Notes: generated by a model from the letters alone, not told the origin. A stretch of 64,000 nt of DNA from Hominisplanchenecus murintestinalis (GCA_004793585.1 SRZB01000003.1:1-64000); one strand, 5' to 3'; numbered from the stretch's first letter, positions 1 to 8,860 are shown. Program-made: numbers and translations.

Positions 1-115
1 AAAAACATATCAAAATCTTTTTCAAAAAGTTCTTGACATATCACCAGAATGCTATGTGCTCAGACTATTATATTTTTTTATTCTATCATCCTCCGCAGAA
101 AAATGCATCCATTTT

Positions 116-928
116 TTACTCCGCTCCACACAATTCATAATAAAATGCATATTGCTGCAGGACTCCTGCATATCCCTGGTAACGCTCAAAAGGGAATCCC
201 TCCGGATAATGGCTCGTCAGCATGTCCCTGATATGTGTGTCTATCGGAAACGCATCCACATGATGCAGTGCGAACAGGCAGATACACTCCGCAACCTTGA
301 TTCCCACACCGGATAATTTCATTAACTCCGTTCTGGCCGCCTCATATTCCATTCCCGTCAGTTTACTTAAAGACACTGTGCCATCTGCCACCATTTTCGC
401 TGTATTCCAGATATATTTTGCCCGGTAGCCGAGGCTGCATATGGCAAAGTCTTCGAGATTTTTCCTTGCCAGGACATCTGCTGTCGGAAATACATAATAT
501 TTCTCCCCCCTGAAATCCTCTTTCTCCTCACCGAACTGTATGCACAGAGATTCCACACACTTCCTTATACGCGGAATATTATTTTGCTGCGAAATGATAA
601 AGCTGACAATCACTTCCCACAGCTCCTGTCGCAGAATCCTCATCCCCTGTCCGCAGCGCACTGCCGCCGTCAGGTAAATGTCCTCCTGATCTACCGCATG
701 CACCATTTTCTCATAATCCGTATACAGATCAAAATAGTCTTCCCACCGCCTTGAAAATTCCTCTCCTGTACAAGAAAAAGAAATTACTTCCCCCTCCTGC
801 TCCATCTCCAGATACTCTCCAAATGCTGTCAGGCCATAACGATTTTCTCCAAGCGGTTTCATACGGAAACACTGCCCGGAATTACAGATTTTATGTAAAT
901 CAAATGCGGGAATTTTCCTTTTTATCAT
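116..928 (-). CDS. ogg: 8-oxoguanine DNA glycosylase, OGG1-type
   Basis: Base-excision repair enzyme expected to excise 8-oxoguanine (glycosylase/AP-lyase). The protein is 270 aa. An N-terminal SGQCFRM motif matches the SGQxFRW signature of OGG1 proteins. The helix-hairpin-helix GPD region near the C-terminus has LSGVGIKVAECI with the candidate catalytic Lys at 211, followed by FPIDTH with the catalytic Asp at 230. I chose the ATG at 928 because AGGAGG lies about 9 bases upstream; an upstream in-frame extension would run into arsR. It starts 17 bases after the ArsR gene and is probably co-transcribed with it. Family assignment is firm; substrate preference is inferred from the OGG1-like motifs rather than AlkA. 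Confidence 0.88.
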   Translation of the reverse strand: MIKRKIPAFDLHKICNSGQCFRMKPLGENRYGLTAFGEYLEMEQEGEVISFSCTGEEFSRRWEDYFDLYTDYEKMVHAVDQEDIYLTAAVRCGQGMRILRQELWEVIVSFIISQQNNIPRIRKCVESLCIQFGEEKEDFRGEKYYVFPTADVLARKNLEDFAICSLGYRAKYIWNTAKMVADGTVSLSKLTGMEYEAARTELMKLSGVGIKVAECICLFALHHVDAFPIDTHIRDMLTSHYPEGFPFERYQGYAGVLQQYAFYYELCGAE

Positions 929-945
929 ATGTCGTGCCTCCTGCC

Positions 946-1308
946 TTATTCCTCCAAATGCTCCAGCCCCTGGCTTAAAATGCTGCATACATGGTCATCC
1001 TGCAGCGAATAAAAAATAGTTTTTCCTTCCCGGCGGAACTTTACCAGACGGCTCTGTTTCAATATGCGGAGCTGATGGGAAATCGCACTCTGTGTCATAT
1101 TCAAAAGCTGCGCAATGTCGCATACGCACATTTCGCTTTCCAACAGTACATAAAGAATCTTAATCCGGGTCGAATCTCCAAAAACCTTAAAGAGCTCCGC
1201 CAAATCATAGAGAAGCTCTTCATCTGGCATCTGACTGGTAACAGCTTGTATGATTTCCGGATGAGCATGTATATAATCACATTTTGGCGCTTCATTATTA
1301 TAAGCCAT
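946..1308 (-). CDS. ArsR/SmtB-family metal-sensing repressor
   Basis: A 120-aa winged-helix repressor. The helix alpha-5 metal ligands of SmtB/CzrA-type zinc sensors are all present at the same residue numbers as in SmtB: D104, H106, H117 and E120. Helix alpha-3 carries C61, C63 and D64, and the N-terminus has C10, H14 and H16, so a second alpha-3N-type site is also possible. HTH is around residues 55-85 (AQLLNMTQSAISHQL). The start has AAGGAG upstream. The promoter at 1377-1404 drives it, and the DNA glycosylase gene follows 17 bases downstream. No metal transporter is adjacent in the window, which is unusual for this family. Zn(II) is the likely effector by ligand set; Cd or Co cannot be excluded. 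Confidence 0.9.
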   Translation of the reverse strand: MAYNNEAPKCDYIHAHPEIIQAVTSQMPDEELLYDLAELFKVFGDSTRIKILYVLLESEMCVCDIAQLLNMTQSAISHQLRILKQSRLVKFRREGKTIFYSLQDDHVCSILSQGLEHLEE

Positions 1309-1376
1309 AGTAAATTCTCCTTCTTTTTGGTTTCATCCCCTTCGTTCCGGAATGAGCCTTGACGCGATATATTCCT

Positions 1377-1404
1377 ATTATACCTCTATTTCTCCTCATT
1401 GCAA
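1377..1404 (-). promoter_or_regulatory. sigma-A-type promoter of arsR-ogg
   Basis: On the minus strand TTGCAA (1399-1404) is followed after 16 bases by TATAAT (1377-1382). It lies about 70 bases upstream of the arsR start with no other gene between. The rest of 1309-1555 shows no gene. I could not find a convincing 12-2-12 SmtB-type operator here. Confidence 0.65.
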
Positions 1405-1555
1405 ATATATAACTTTTTCCACTTATGCTCACAGGTGGAAGTTCTTGAAGAGAATACTGCCCAGCCTTGATATTAGTGTTACCAATCATTGACGCCCCTA
1501 CCGTATTACCTATCTATTGTATCTCAACACTGAAGCCTTCAATGGAAAATCCTCT

Positions 1556-3547
1556 CTAAAATAAATCCAGTTTCTTAAAATCTGTTTGCGGTGCATGGCA
1601 AGTTCCGTTTTCACAAAGATACCATTTCGTACCTTCCGATATCGGATAAGATGCGGTAAACGGCGCAAGCTCTGACAGCTTCTTTTTATTCTCCGCTGAT
1701 TGAAAAAGAATACTTAAATCATGTGCCGGATTCTCCCGAAGGTAAGATATCAGTTCATCCGGCAGTTCACTTCCGGTGCAGACCAGCTCCTTATGCGGAT
1801 AGAGCGATTTTGCCATAGCCATTAAAGAAAAACAGTGTGCGGCAGGATACTCCTTAACACATCCCGCCATAAATCTGTGCTGACGGTCTGCCGCTTCCCG
1901 AAACAATATTTCACCCGTAAGAGCCGCCAGCTCCTCTAATACTTCCTCAGCGACGGCGTTTCCGGATGGAACTGCCCCATCATAAGTTTCTTTGGGGCGT
2001 GTAATCAAGGCCTCTGCGTCATGTGCAGTCAGGTAATACCCCCCGTTTTCCTTATCCTCAAATAAATCTATCATCTGTTCCGCCCGAAATATTGCTTCTT
2101 CCAAATATTTGATTTCAAAGGAAGCGCGGTACAGCTCAAGCAGCGCAAGCGCATACACGGAGTAATCATTAAGCTGTCCGGCATGAGCGGCTTCCCCTGC
2201 GCAATAGCGGACAAAAAGCCTGTCTTCTTCGTTTGTCATTTTTTCAGAAATGAAGTTCCTTGCCTTCACTGCGGCTTCCATATAACGCGGGCTATTAAGA
2301 ATCCGCGCGGCTCTTGCTAGCGAAATAATTGTCCATGCATTCCATGACAGCAGGATTTTGTTGTCAAGATGGAGGTGTGCTCTCGTTCTCCGATACGTGT
2401 AAAGCCGCTGCAAACGAGAATCACCCGCCCCCCACGCTGCATCCCTTTTCCCAATCCGGTTTGGAATACTCTGTCCTTCAAAATTTCCACGTTTTGTAAT
2501 ATCATACGCCCGGCAGAATTCTTTACCGTCTTGCTCCCCCAATACCTGTATAATTTCATCAGGGGTAAACACGTAATATTTTCCCTCCACACCGTCACTG
2601 TCTGCATCCTGCCCGCAATAAAATCCACCTTCCGGCGAAGCCAGCTCTCTTAGAATATATCCGGCAGTCCGCTTTGCAACGTCCGCATAAAATGCTTTTT
2701 GAGTAAGCTGAAACGCTTCCAGATACGCCAAAAGCAACAGAGCATTGTCATACAGCATCTTCTCAAAATGCGGCGCAAGCCACCTCTGATCGGTCGAATA
2801 GCGTGAAAATCCTCCGCCAATCTGATCAAATATCCCTCCTTCAGCCATCGCTTTCAGGGTCACCTCTGCCATGTACAGCGCTTCTGGCAGCTTTTCCGCC
2901 TCATGCATCCTCATCAGAAAGAGCAGATTATGCGGAGTCGGGAATTTCGGCGCTGCGCCGAATCCTCCCCAGGCAGAATCAAAGGTTTGCAAAAGCAAAC
3001 GATAGCCCCTGTGCAAAAGAGCTTCATCAATTTCACCCGGTTCTGTAAAATCATCCTTTTGCAGCGCTGATATAATCTGCTCACTTGACTCCAAAATTTT
3101 TTCACGCCCGTTCTCCCAAAGATACGATATCCGACGAAGCAAATCAGAAAGCCCCGGCTGCCCATACCGGCTTCTCTTCGGAAAATAAGTCCCGGCAAAA
3201 AACGGCTTCTGTTCCGGTGTCATAAAAATCGTCAGCGGCCAGCCGCCCGAACCCGTTAATGCCTGGCAAACCGACATATAGACAGAATCAATGTCAGGGC
3301 GTTCCTCACGGTCAACCTTAATGCAGACATACTTATCAAGCAGCCTGCCAATTTCAACATCTTCGAAAGATTCATGCGCCATAACATGGCACCAGTGACA
3401 GGTAGAATAACCGATACTCAAAAAAACCGGCTTATCCTCTGCTTTTGCTTTTTCAAAAGCCTCCCTGCACCATGAATACCACTTGACCGGATTATCTTTA
3501 TGCTGCAACAGATAGGGAGACTTTTCATTTACAAGCCTATTCGCCAT
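1556..3547 (-). CDS. DUF255 thioredoxin-domain protein (YyaL/SPATA20 family)
   Basis: A 663-aa protein of the YyaL family: an N-terminal thioredoxin-like domain followed by a six-hairpin-glycosidase-like alpha/alpha toroid. The family opening NRLxxExSPYLLQH is at residues 3-16, and CHWCH, the redox-type signature, is at 50-54. [13 protein letters not shown] and [12 protein letters not shown] are also typical. Biochemical function is not established for the family, so none is assigned. The ATG at 3547 has GGAGGG upstream and matches the family N-terminus. An in-frame ATG at 3616 with a GAGG upstream would add 23 residues that do not look like the family. No terminator is obvious after the stop. 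Confidence 0.88.
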   Translation of the reverse strand: MANRLVNEKSPYLLQHKDNPVKWYSWCREAFEKAKAEDKPVFLSIGYSTCHWCHVMAHESFEDVEIGRLLDKYVCIKVDREERPDIDSVYMSVCQALTGSGGWPLTIFMTPEQKPFFAGTYFPKRSRYGQPGLSDLLRRISYLWENGREKILESSEQIISALQKDDFTEPGEIDEALLHRGYRLLLQTFDSAWGGFGAAPKFPTPHNLLFLMRMHEAEKLPEALYMAEVTLKAMAEGGIFDQIGGGFSRYSTDQRWLAPHFEKMLYDNALLLLAYLEAFQLTQKAFYADVAKRTAGYILRELASPEGGFYCGQDADSDGVEGKYYVFTPDEIIQVLGEQDGKEFCRAYDITKRGNFEGQSIPNRIGKRDAAWGAGDSRLQRLYTYRRTRAHLHLDNKILLSWNAWTIISLARAARILNSPRYMEAAVKARNFISEKMTNEEDRLFVRYCAGEAAHAGQLNDYSVYALALLELYRASFEIKYLEEAIFRAEQMIDLFEDKENGGYYLTAHDAEALITRPKETYDGAVPSGNAVAEEVLEELAALTGEILFREAADRQHRFMAGCVKEYPAAHCFSLMAMAKSLYPHKELVCTGSELPDELISYLRENPAHDLSILFQSAENKKKLSELAPFTASYPISEGTKWYLCENGTCHAPQTDFKKLDLF

Positions 3548-3671
3548 CCTTTTCCCTCCACACACATTCTTCTGGCGTCTTATGCTGATTTCTCTTTTTT
3601 CATCATCGCACGCCATTGCGATATACCTCGCTTCTATACAGAATAGTGTGCCCTGAAATCGGAATACTATT

Positions 3672-3952
3672 TTATGTACTTTTCTTTTTTGGTTTCTGCA
3701 ATTTATCTTTTCTGCTTTTCCACACTTTTGCCAGGATGTCTTTCAACACTAAAAAAGCATCCAGCTCATTATACCCGTACTCCTTTTTTAACTCGTCAAT
3801 CATAATATTTAACCGTGCCGCATAATTGGCAGTGTTTCGTCCGTCTCCCCTTTTGATATCGTCTGCCTGCTTACTCCCAGCTTTTCAGCAACCGCTTCCT
3901 GCGAAAGTCCGCATTTCTTCCTCGCATGAAATAAACTGTTTCCTAATTTCAT
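3672..3952 (-). pseudogene. broken XRE-family HTH regulator
   Basis: From an ATG at 3952 (GAGGTGG upstream) the reading frame encodes a complete Cro/C1-type HTH, with KLGVSRQTISKGETDETLP as its end, then stops at 3809. An adjacent frame runs through the same junction and continues NYAARLNIMIDELKK, then [18 protein letters not shown], to a TAA at 3672. That reads like the C-terminal tail of the same kind of regulator. The middle of the protein is therefore missing and the two ends are out of frame, pointing to an internal deletion. The usual Trp after the recognition helix (SKWE) is Gly. No function is expected from it. Confidence 0.7.
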
Positions 3953-4110
3953 TCCAACCACCTCATTCCTGTGTAATATAAAGCAAGTATACTCCCACAC
4001 ATCTCAAAAAACCACCAATCCTATTTTACATTTCTGCACGTTTATTTAACTCTTTCATTAATACGTTACAATCCGCAAGACCGCTGTTTGTGATATCTCT
4101 GAAGAAAATC

Positions 4111-4139
4111 TTGACAAATTAGTAACTTGTTGCTATAAT
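4111..4139 (+). promoter_or_regulatory. promoter of the marR-flavodoxin operon
   Basis: TTGACA at 4111-4116 and TATAAT at 4134-4139 with a 17-base spacer: both hexamers are consensus. The spacer contains one arm of the MarR operator, so repressor binding would cover the -35/-10 region. It is about 40 bases upstream of the MarR start codon. Confidence 0.9.
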
Positions 4140-4159
4140 CAAAACACGTAACAAGTTAC
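4122..4159. promoter_or_regulatory. twin palindromic MarR operator
   Basis: Two copies of one dyad flank the -10 box. The site at 4148-4159 (GTAACAAGTTAC) is a perfect 12-bp palindrome. The site at 4122-4133 (GTAACTTGTTGC) is the same dyad with one mismatch. Their centres are 26 bases apart, and together they also form an 11-bp perfect inverted repeat (4121-4131 and 4150-4160). Size and placement fit autorepression by the MarR protein encoded just downstream. Confidence 0.8.
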
Positions 4160-4179
4160 TTATAGAAAGAGAAGATTCC

Positions 4180-4683
4180 ATGAATTTCAATGATTTAATT
4201 TCTAAATTTTCAAATACCGCAGAAAACCAACAAAAAGCTATTTTCAGCACATTATTTATTGCCGGAAATAAGCTGCAAACACTTTTTGACAAACATATCC
4301 CGGAGATATCATTAAAACAATTTATGCTGCTGTCAATCGTTAGACAATCCGAAAAACAATTAACATTCACCCAATTAGGAACTCTATTGGGCTGTTCAAG
4401 ACAAAATATAAAAAAATTAGCTGATGTTTTGATGAAAAAAGGCTTCATTACGATTCAGCGAAGCCCTTTGGACACCCGAGCCATGTGCATTTGCCCCACA
4501 GATAGGGTAAATAACTATTTTCAGAACGATTTTTCTAAATACCAAGGAGAATTAAAATATCTTTTTGAAGTTTATACAGACAAAGAAATCGAGACACTTT
4601 TTATTCTTTTATCCAAGTTATATACAGGGATAGAGCATTTAGAAAAGGAGATTCACCCCTATGAAAACAGTAGTAATTTATAA
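4180..4683 (+). CDS. MarR-family transcriptional regulator
   Basis: A 167-aa dimeric winged-helix regulator. The HTH spans about residues 60-90 (FTQLGTLLGCSRQNIKKLADVLMKKGFI), followed by a wing with RSPLDTRAMCI, the conserved D-x-R region of MarR proteins. It is preceded by a consensus promoter carrying two matching palindromes, so it probably represses itself and the overlapping flavodoxin gene. The ligand is unknown; the flavoprotein partner suggests a redox or small-molecule signal. Its 3' end overlaps the next gene by 23 bases, which supports translational coupling. The SD (AGAGAAG) is weaker than that of the next gene. Codon use is more AT-rich than the neighbouring housekeeping genes. 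Confidence 0.88.
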   Translation: MNFNDLISKFSNTAENQQKAIFSTLFIAGNKLQTLFDKHIPEISLKQFMLLSIVRQSEKQLTFTQLGTLLGCSRQNIKKLADVLMKKGFITIQRSPLDTRAMCICPTDRVNNYFQNDFSKYQGELKYLFEVYTDKEIETLFILLSKLYTGIEHLEKEIHPYENSSNL

Positions 4684-5182
4684 TTCACAAACAGGGTTTA
4701 CAAAACGGTATGCCCAATGGATAGCAGAAGCAGCCGGAGCGGATTGTCTGGAATTATCAGCAGCGAAAAGGACAAATTTAGATGCATATAAAGCGATTAT
4801 TTTTGGCGGCTGGGCATGTGCGGGCGGTATCAGGAAACTTAGCTGGTTCAAAAATAATATAGACAACTGGAACGATAAGAAGTTAATTACATTTTGTGTC
4901 GGTGCAAGTCCGATAGATAGCCCTGAAATAGAACCCTTTCTTAAACAAAACTTTACAGAAGCAGAGTTTAAAAAAGTAAGCGTATTTTATTTTCCAGGCG
5001 GATTGAACTATGAAAAAATGTCTATACCATCAAAACTTATGATGAAAATGTTTGTAAAAACACTTAAAGCCAAAAAGGGCAAAACAGAGAAAGAGCAGGC
5101 AATGGCCAAAATGATTTCTGCTTCCTATGATATTTCTGACAAAAAATATATTGAACCAATTTTAAAATGTTTAGAAAAATGA
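4661..5182 (+). CDS. flavodoxin-domain protein (HemG/Flavodoxin_5-like)
   Basis: A 173-aa single-domain flavodoxin-like protein. The N-terminal FMN-phosphate loop reads NSQTGFTKRYA (residues 8-18), fitting the T/S-x-T-G-x-T pattern. GGWACAGGI near residue 50 and FYFPGGLNYEKM are typical of the protoporphyrinogen-oxidase-like flavodoxin_5 group. It is probably a cytosolic FMN electron carrier or quinone/aromatic reductase; a role in haem synthesis is not supported by context. AAGGAG precedes the ATG, which lies inside the end of the MarR gene. It is the second gene of the MarR operon and is followed by a long hairpin. Confidence 0.82.
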   Translation: MKTVVIYNSQTGFTKRYAQWIAEAAGADCLELSAAKRTNLDAYKAIIFGGWACAGGIRKLSWFKNNIDNWNDKKLITFCVGASPIDSPEIEPFLKQNFTEAEFKKVSVFYFPGGLNYEKMSIPSKLMMKMFVKTLKAKKGKTEKEQAMAKMISASYDISDKKYIEPILKCLEK

Positions 5183-5199
5183 TTTTTTCTATATCTCAA

Positions 5200-5258
5200 T
5201 CCGCCTGCCAGATGGAACAACCGCTATATTCCATGCGGAATTCCATCTGGCAGGCGGA
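5200..5258. terminator. long perfect hairpin between convergent genes
   Basis: The 18-bp arms 5200-5217 (TCCGCCTGCCAGATGGAA) and 5241-5258 are perfect reverse complements around a 23-base loop that itself contains a CCGC/GCGG mini-stem (5221-5238). It sits between the plus-strand flavodoxin gene and the minus-strand spoIVB gene, so a bidirectional terminator is the simplest reading. No U-tract follows on either strand, which is atypical for an intrinsic terminator. Confidence 0.5.
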
Positions 5259-5309
5259 CCGGATACAGCTATGAAATTTACTGAGAAATCCAAACCGTCA
5301 ATGGCTCTC

Positions 5310-6521
5310 TCAATGCTCCAGCATATTTTCAATAAATATCCCAAAACCACTGGTAGCATCCTGGATAAATACATGGGTTACCGCGCCTATCAGCTTTCCA
5401 TTTTGGAGAATCGGGCTTCCGCTCATTCCCTGCACAATACCGCCCGTTTTTTCCAAAAGCACCGGGTCAGTTACCTGGATTACCATGCTTTTATTTGCAT
5501 CTCCGCTGTTCAGGTAAATTTTCTTGATTTCCGCCTGGTATTCCTGCACTTCTCCTTCTACGGCGCAGAGAATCGTGGCTGCTCCTTCCTCAACCTCCTG
5601 TTTATAGGCGATTTCTACCGGCTCTGACGCGGCGGCAATCTCTTCCATCTGTTTATTTGCAGTTCCGAAAATCCCTTCTTCCGTATTCTCACCAATTTCA
5701 CCAAGTTCTTCCTCTGTCCGGTAATGGATGACGCCTGACAGCTCGCCCGGCACGCCCCGCTCACCTTTTGTCACCGAAAGGATGTCTGCATGATACAGGG
5801 TTCCTCCTGACAGATTCAGCAGCTCCCCAGTGTCTACGTCGCTGATTCCATGCCCCAGCGCCCCGAAATTCTTTTCCTCGTCTACATAAGTCAGCGTACC
5901 GATGCCCTGTGTATCGTCGCGGACCCAGATGCCCAGCTTGTATTCATCATTCTCTGTGTGCACCGGAGCCAGTTTCAGCGTAGTCGTTTCCCCATTCCGC
6001 TGTACCTCAAGCACAAGCTCTTCGCCCTTGCTTCCATTGATCAGCTGAGTAAGCTCTTCTTTATTCCTTACCGGGCTGTCATTGACAGAGGTAATGTAAT
6101 CCCCGGACTGGACAATATTAAGCGCCGGCTCATAGTCCAGTCCATCTAAACCACGCACGGTTCCTGTACCCACCACCAGGATTCCCATGGTCTTCATATA
6201 TATACCAATCGCTTCCCCGCCCGGTGTAACTTTCTTTTCTTCTACTACATTCACATGGATGTCCTTGATTGGAATCACGCCAAGCAGACTGCAGCTTATC
6301 TTCACCGAACCCTGCGGAATATTGGATTCATCCCTGCCGCCCGCTTCCACTGCTTCCTGTTCTACCATAGGTAAATCCAGCTTTATTTCCCTCTGGTCTT
6401 TCCCTCTCACCACATTCAGCTCATCGGGAATGCTCCTTTTTATCAAAAAAAATCCTGTGAAAGCCATGATACACAGCAACACAGGAATAAAAATCCCAAG
6501 CTTTTTCATCACTTTTTTCAC
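5310..6521 (-). CDS. spoIVB: SpoIVB sporulation serine protease (S55)
   Basis: Signalling protease secreted from the forespore that triggers pro-sigma-K processing in Bacillus. The protein is 403 aa: a membrane anchor at about residues 9-27, a PDZ domain at about 105-185, then the S55 peptidase domain. The catalytic residues can be placed by motif and spacing as H224 (ALGHG), D352 and S367 (GMSGSP, 365-370). The typical ending HVFIQDATSGFGIFIEN is present. It follows recN, as in other spore formers. The gene after it is not spo0A, its usual neighbour. The first ATG is used because AAGGA precedes it; a second ATG four codons later has no well-spaced SD. Confidence 0.95.
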   Translation of the reverse strand: MKKVMKKLGIFIPVLLCIMAFTGFFLIKRSIPDELNVVRGKDQREIKLDLPMVEQEAVEAGGRDESNIPQGSVKISCSLLGVIPIKDIHVNVVEEKKVTPGGEAIGIYMKTMGILVVGTGTVRGLDGLDYEPALNIVQSGDYITSVNDSPVRNKEELTQLINGSKGEELVLEVQRNGETTTLKLAPVHTENDEYKLGIWVRDDTQGIGTLTYVDEEKNFGALGHGISDVDTGELLNLSGGTLYHADILSVTKGERGVPGELSGVIHYRTEEELGEIGENTEEGIFGTANKQMEEIAAASEPVEIAYKQEVEEGAATILCAVEGEVQEYQAEIKKIYLNSGDANKSMVIQVTDPVLLEKTGGIVQGMSGSPILQNGKLIGAVTHVFIQDATSGFGIFIENMLEH

Positions 6522-6617
6522 ATCCTTTCTACGCTTCTAGTATGCGAAATAAAATGATTTTCAACCTTGTATTTTTTTGTCCGCCTTTCCAAATCCTTCC
6601 AAATTTATATTTGACGC

Positions 6618-8294
6618 TTAGCTCTTTTTCATCTGAGCCGCCAGCTCTTTCATCTCCCGCGCGCTTTTCAGCACAGTCGGAGTAATCTCTGCACCGCCCA
6701 AAATGCGCGCCAGCTCTTCCACGCTTTCTTTTTCTGACAATTTCTGTATAGACGTAAATGTAACCTGGTTTTCCACTTTCTTTTCTATTACATAATGGCT
6801 GTCAGCCATAGACGCAATCTGCGCCAGATGCGTAATACAGATAACCTGATGGCGCTTCGCCAGTACCGCCATCTTTTCTGATACCTTCTGCGCTGTACGT
6901 CCGCTGATTCCTACATCAATTTCATCAAAAATCAACGTTTCCGTGGCGTCTTTGTCCGCCAGCACTGCCTTGAGCGCCAGCATAATTCTGGAAAGCTCGC
7001 CTCCGGAGGCTACCTCATTCAAGGGTTTTACCGGCGAGCCCGGATTCGTGGAAATCATAAAGCAAATATCGTCAATCCCCAGAAGCCCCGGAGTTTCCAA
7101 AGTCTCAAACATAATCTCAAACTGCACGTCCAGAAAATTCAAATCCTCTAATGCTTCCTTTATTTTTACACTCAAATCAAACGCATATTTTTTTCTGATT
7201 TCCGACATCTTCCCAGCATTTCTTAACAGCTCTGTCTCACAGAATGCAAGCTCTTTCTGAAGTTTTGCAAGGCATGCCTCATAATTTTCCAAAACATTCA
7301 GCCGTTCCTGCCGTTCCTCCTGGTATGCCAAAATTTCCGGAATCGCATTCCCATATTTCGATTTCAGATGGTTAATCAAGTCAAGCCGCTCCTCAACCCT
7401 GGAAAATTCTTGCTCGTCAAAGCTCAACCTTTCCACGTAATCCGAAAGCTCCCTGTTAAAATCATTCAGAAGGCTGTCAATATCGTAAAGCTGGTCGTTC
7501 AGCCCTGAAATCTCCCCATCCAGCTCCGCCACTGCACTCAAGCTCCGGATGGCTCTTCCCGTCATCTCGGATGCGCCTCCGTCGGGGGAAAGCAGGGCGG
7601 ATATCTCTGCGGCCGCCTCCGCAATTTTCCTGCCGTTCACCATTTTCCGATACTGCTCTTCCAGGCTCTCATCCTCGCCCTCCATCAGCGCCGCAGCCTC
7701 TATTTCCTCTATCTCAAAGCGCAGGAAATCTGCCTCCTTCGCCCTTGCATTCTCATCTGTCTGCATATTTGAAAGCTCACGCTTCTGCCGCTGCCACCGC
7801 TTATAGAGCTCTTCATTTTTCTCCGCATACGGCTCCAGTTCTTCTTTGGCATACTCGTCCACAATAGCCAGGTGGTTTTTCCGATACAGCAGCGACTGAT
7901 GCTCATGCTGTCCATGAATATCCAGCAGTACCTCTGCCGCCTCCCGGATTCTGGATACCGTAACAGTTTCCCCGTTTATTTTGCTGATTGTCCTTCCTTT
8001 CGCCAGCTTCCTGGAAATAATGACCTGCCCATCCTCCACGGGCACTTCAAGCTCCTCCAGACGCCGCCTGATTTTTTCATTTTCTACAGAAAAAATCAAT
8101 TCCACCAAAGCGTACTCCGCATCCTCCCGGGCAAAACCTTTAAAGCCCGCCGCGCCCAGCGCCACGTTTACCGCTCCGATAATAATTGACTTTCCCGCGC
8201 CTGTCTCTCCGGTCAGGATATTCAGTCCGGTGGAAAGCTCCACATCCACCTCCTGGATTAACGCCATATTTTTCACATGAATATTCCACAACAT
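6618..8294 (-). CDS. recN: DNA repair protein RecN
   Basis: SMC-like ATPase acting at double-strand breaks. The protein is 558 aa. Walker A GETGAGKS is at 29-36, long coiled-coil arms fill the middle (about residues 160-370), and the C-terminal head has the ABC signature ASGGELSRIMLALK followed by Walker B TLIFDEIDVGISG. Length is normal for the family. It is preceded by argR and followed by spoIVB, the conserved Firmicutes order. AGGA lies about 8 bases before the start. Confidence 0.97.
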   Translation of the reverse strand: MLWNIHVKNMALIQEVDVELSTGLNILTGETGAGKSIIIGAVNVALGAAGFKGFAREDAEYALVELIFSVENEKIRRRLEELEVPVEDGQVIISRKLAKGRTISKINGETVTVSRIREAAEVLLDIHGQHEHQSLLYRKNHLAIVDEYAKEELEPYAEKNEELYKRWQRQKRELSNMQTDENARAKEADFLRFEIEEIEAAALMEGEDESLEEQYRKMVNGRKIAEAAAEISALLSPDGGASEMTGRAIRSLSAVAELDGEISGLNDQLYDIDSLLNDFNRELSDYVERLSFDEQEFSRVEERLDLINHLKSKYGNAIPEILAYQEERQERLNVLENYEACLAKLQKELAFCETELLRNAGKMSEIRKKYAFDLSVKIKEALEDLNFLDVQFEIMFETLETPGLLGIDDICFMISTNPGSPVKPLNEVASGGELSRIMLALKAVLADKDATETLIFDEIDVGISGRTAQKVSEKMAVLAKRHQVICITHLAQIASMADSHYVIEKKVENQVTFTSIQKLSEKESVEELARILGGAEITPTVLKSAREMKELAAQMKKS

Positions 8295-8369
8295 ACGATT
8301 TTCCTGCCCTCTCCCGAATCAAGTAACCGTTCCGCTTTGCCGGCTGGTTACAAAAATAACCTATACTGC

Positions 8370-8822
8370 CTATCTTCCTGTCATCCGATGGATCTTATCC
8401 ATCACCAGCAGCGTATCGTCCACGCTGCGGATAGCGCACATCACCGTATCGTCCCCCGCGATGCTTCCCGCGACCTCCGGCCAGCGCATCGCGTCAATCG
8501 CAGCCGCCACGGCCATCGCCATCCCCGCCACAGTCTTTACCACCAGGATATTCTGCGCCATATCCATAGAGACAAAGCCATCCTTAAGCACACGCAGATA
8601 CTTCTCATCCATCCCTGAACTGTGTGCAGCCATCACCGCATATTTCTGCTTCTCACCGTTCTGTGAAATCTTTGTTAATTTCAATTCCCGGATATCCCGT
8701 GAAACCGTCGCCTGCGTTACGGCAAATCCTTCCCGGTTTAGCCGTTCCGCCAGTTCCTCCTGGGTTTCAATATCATAACGGTTAATCAAGTCAATGATTT
8801 TTGCATGTCTTTCTATCTTCAT
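8370..8822 (-). CDS. argR: arginine repressor ArgR/AhrC
   Basis: A 150-aa hexameric arginine-dependent regulator of arginine synthesis and catabolism. The N-terminal winged helix has VTQATVSRDIRELKLTKI. The C-terminal oligomerisation and arginine-binding domain has AGDDTVMCAIRS. The ATG at 8822 is chosen because GGAGGT precedes it and the protein then begins MKIERHAKI like its relatives; an upstream in-frame start at 8858 would overlap the RBS region of nadK's end. It lies between nadK and recN. Confidence 0.95.
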   Translation of the reverse strand: MKIERHAKIIDLINRYDIETQEELAERLNREGFAVTQATVSRDIRELKLTKISQNGEKQKYAVMAAHSSGMDEKYLRVLKDGFVSMDMAQNILVVKTVAGMAMAVAAAIDAMRWPEVAGSIAGDDTVMCAIRSVDDTLLVMDKIHRMTGR

Positions 8823-8860
8823 CTTTACCTCCATTGGCGCACTATAGGAGATAAGCACTC

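Noticed and set aside
33-38. TTGACA near the left edge as a plus-strand promoter
   Set aside because: No good -10 follows and the only gene downstream on that strand would run antisense into the glycosylase.
1298-1489. 63-codon minus-strand frame upstream of arsR
   Set aside because: It overlaps the arsR promoter and SD, has no SD of its own and does not resemble a protein family.
3616-3825. 69-codon plus-strand frame between yyaL and the XRE remnant
   Set aside because: It lies antisense to the remnant's C-terminal tail, and its Phe/Ser-rich sequence looks like the complement of Lys/Glu coding sequence.
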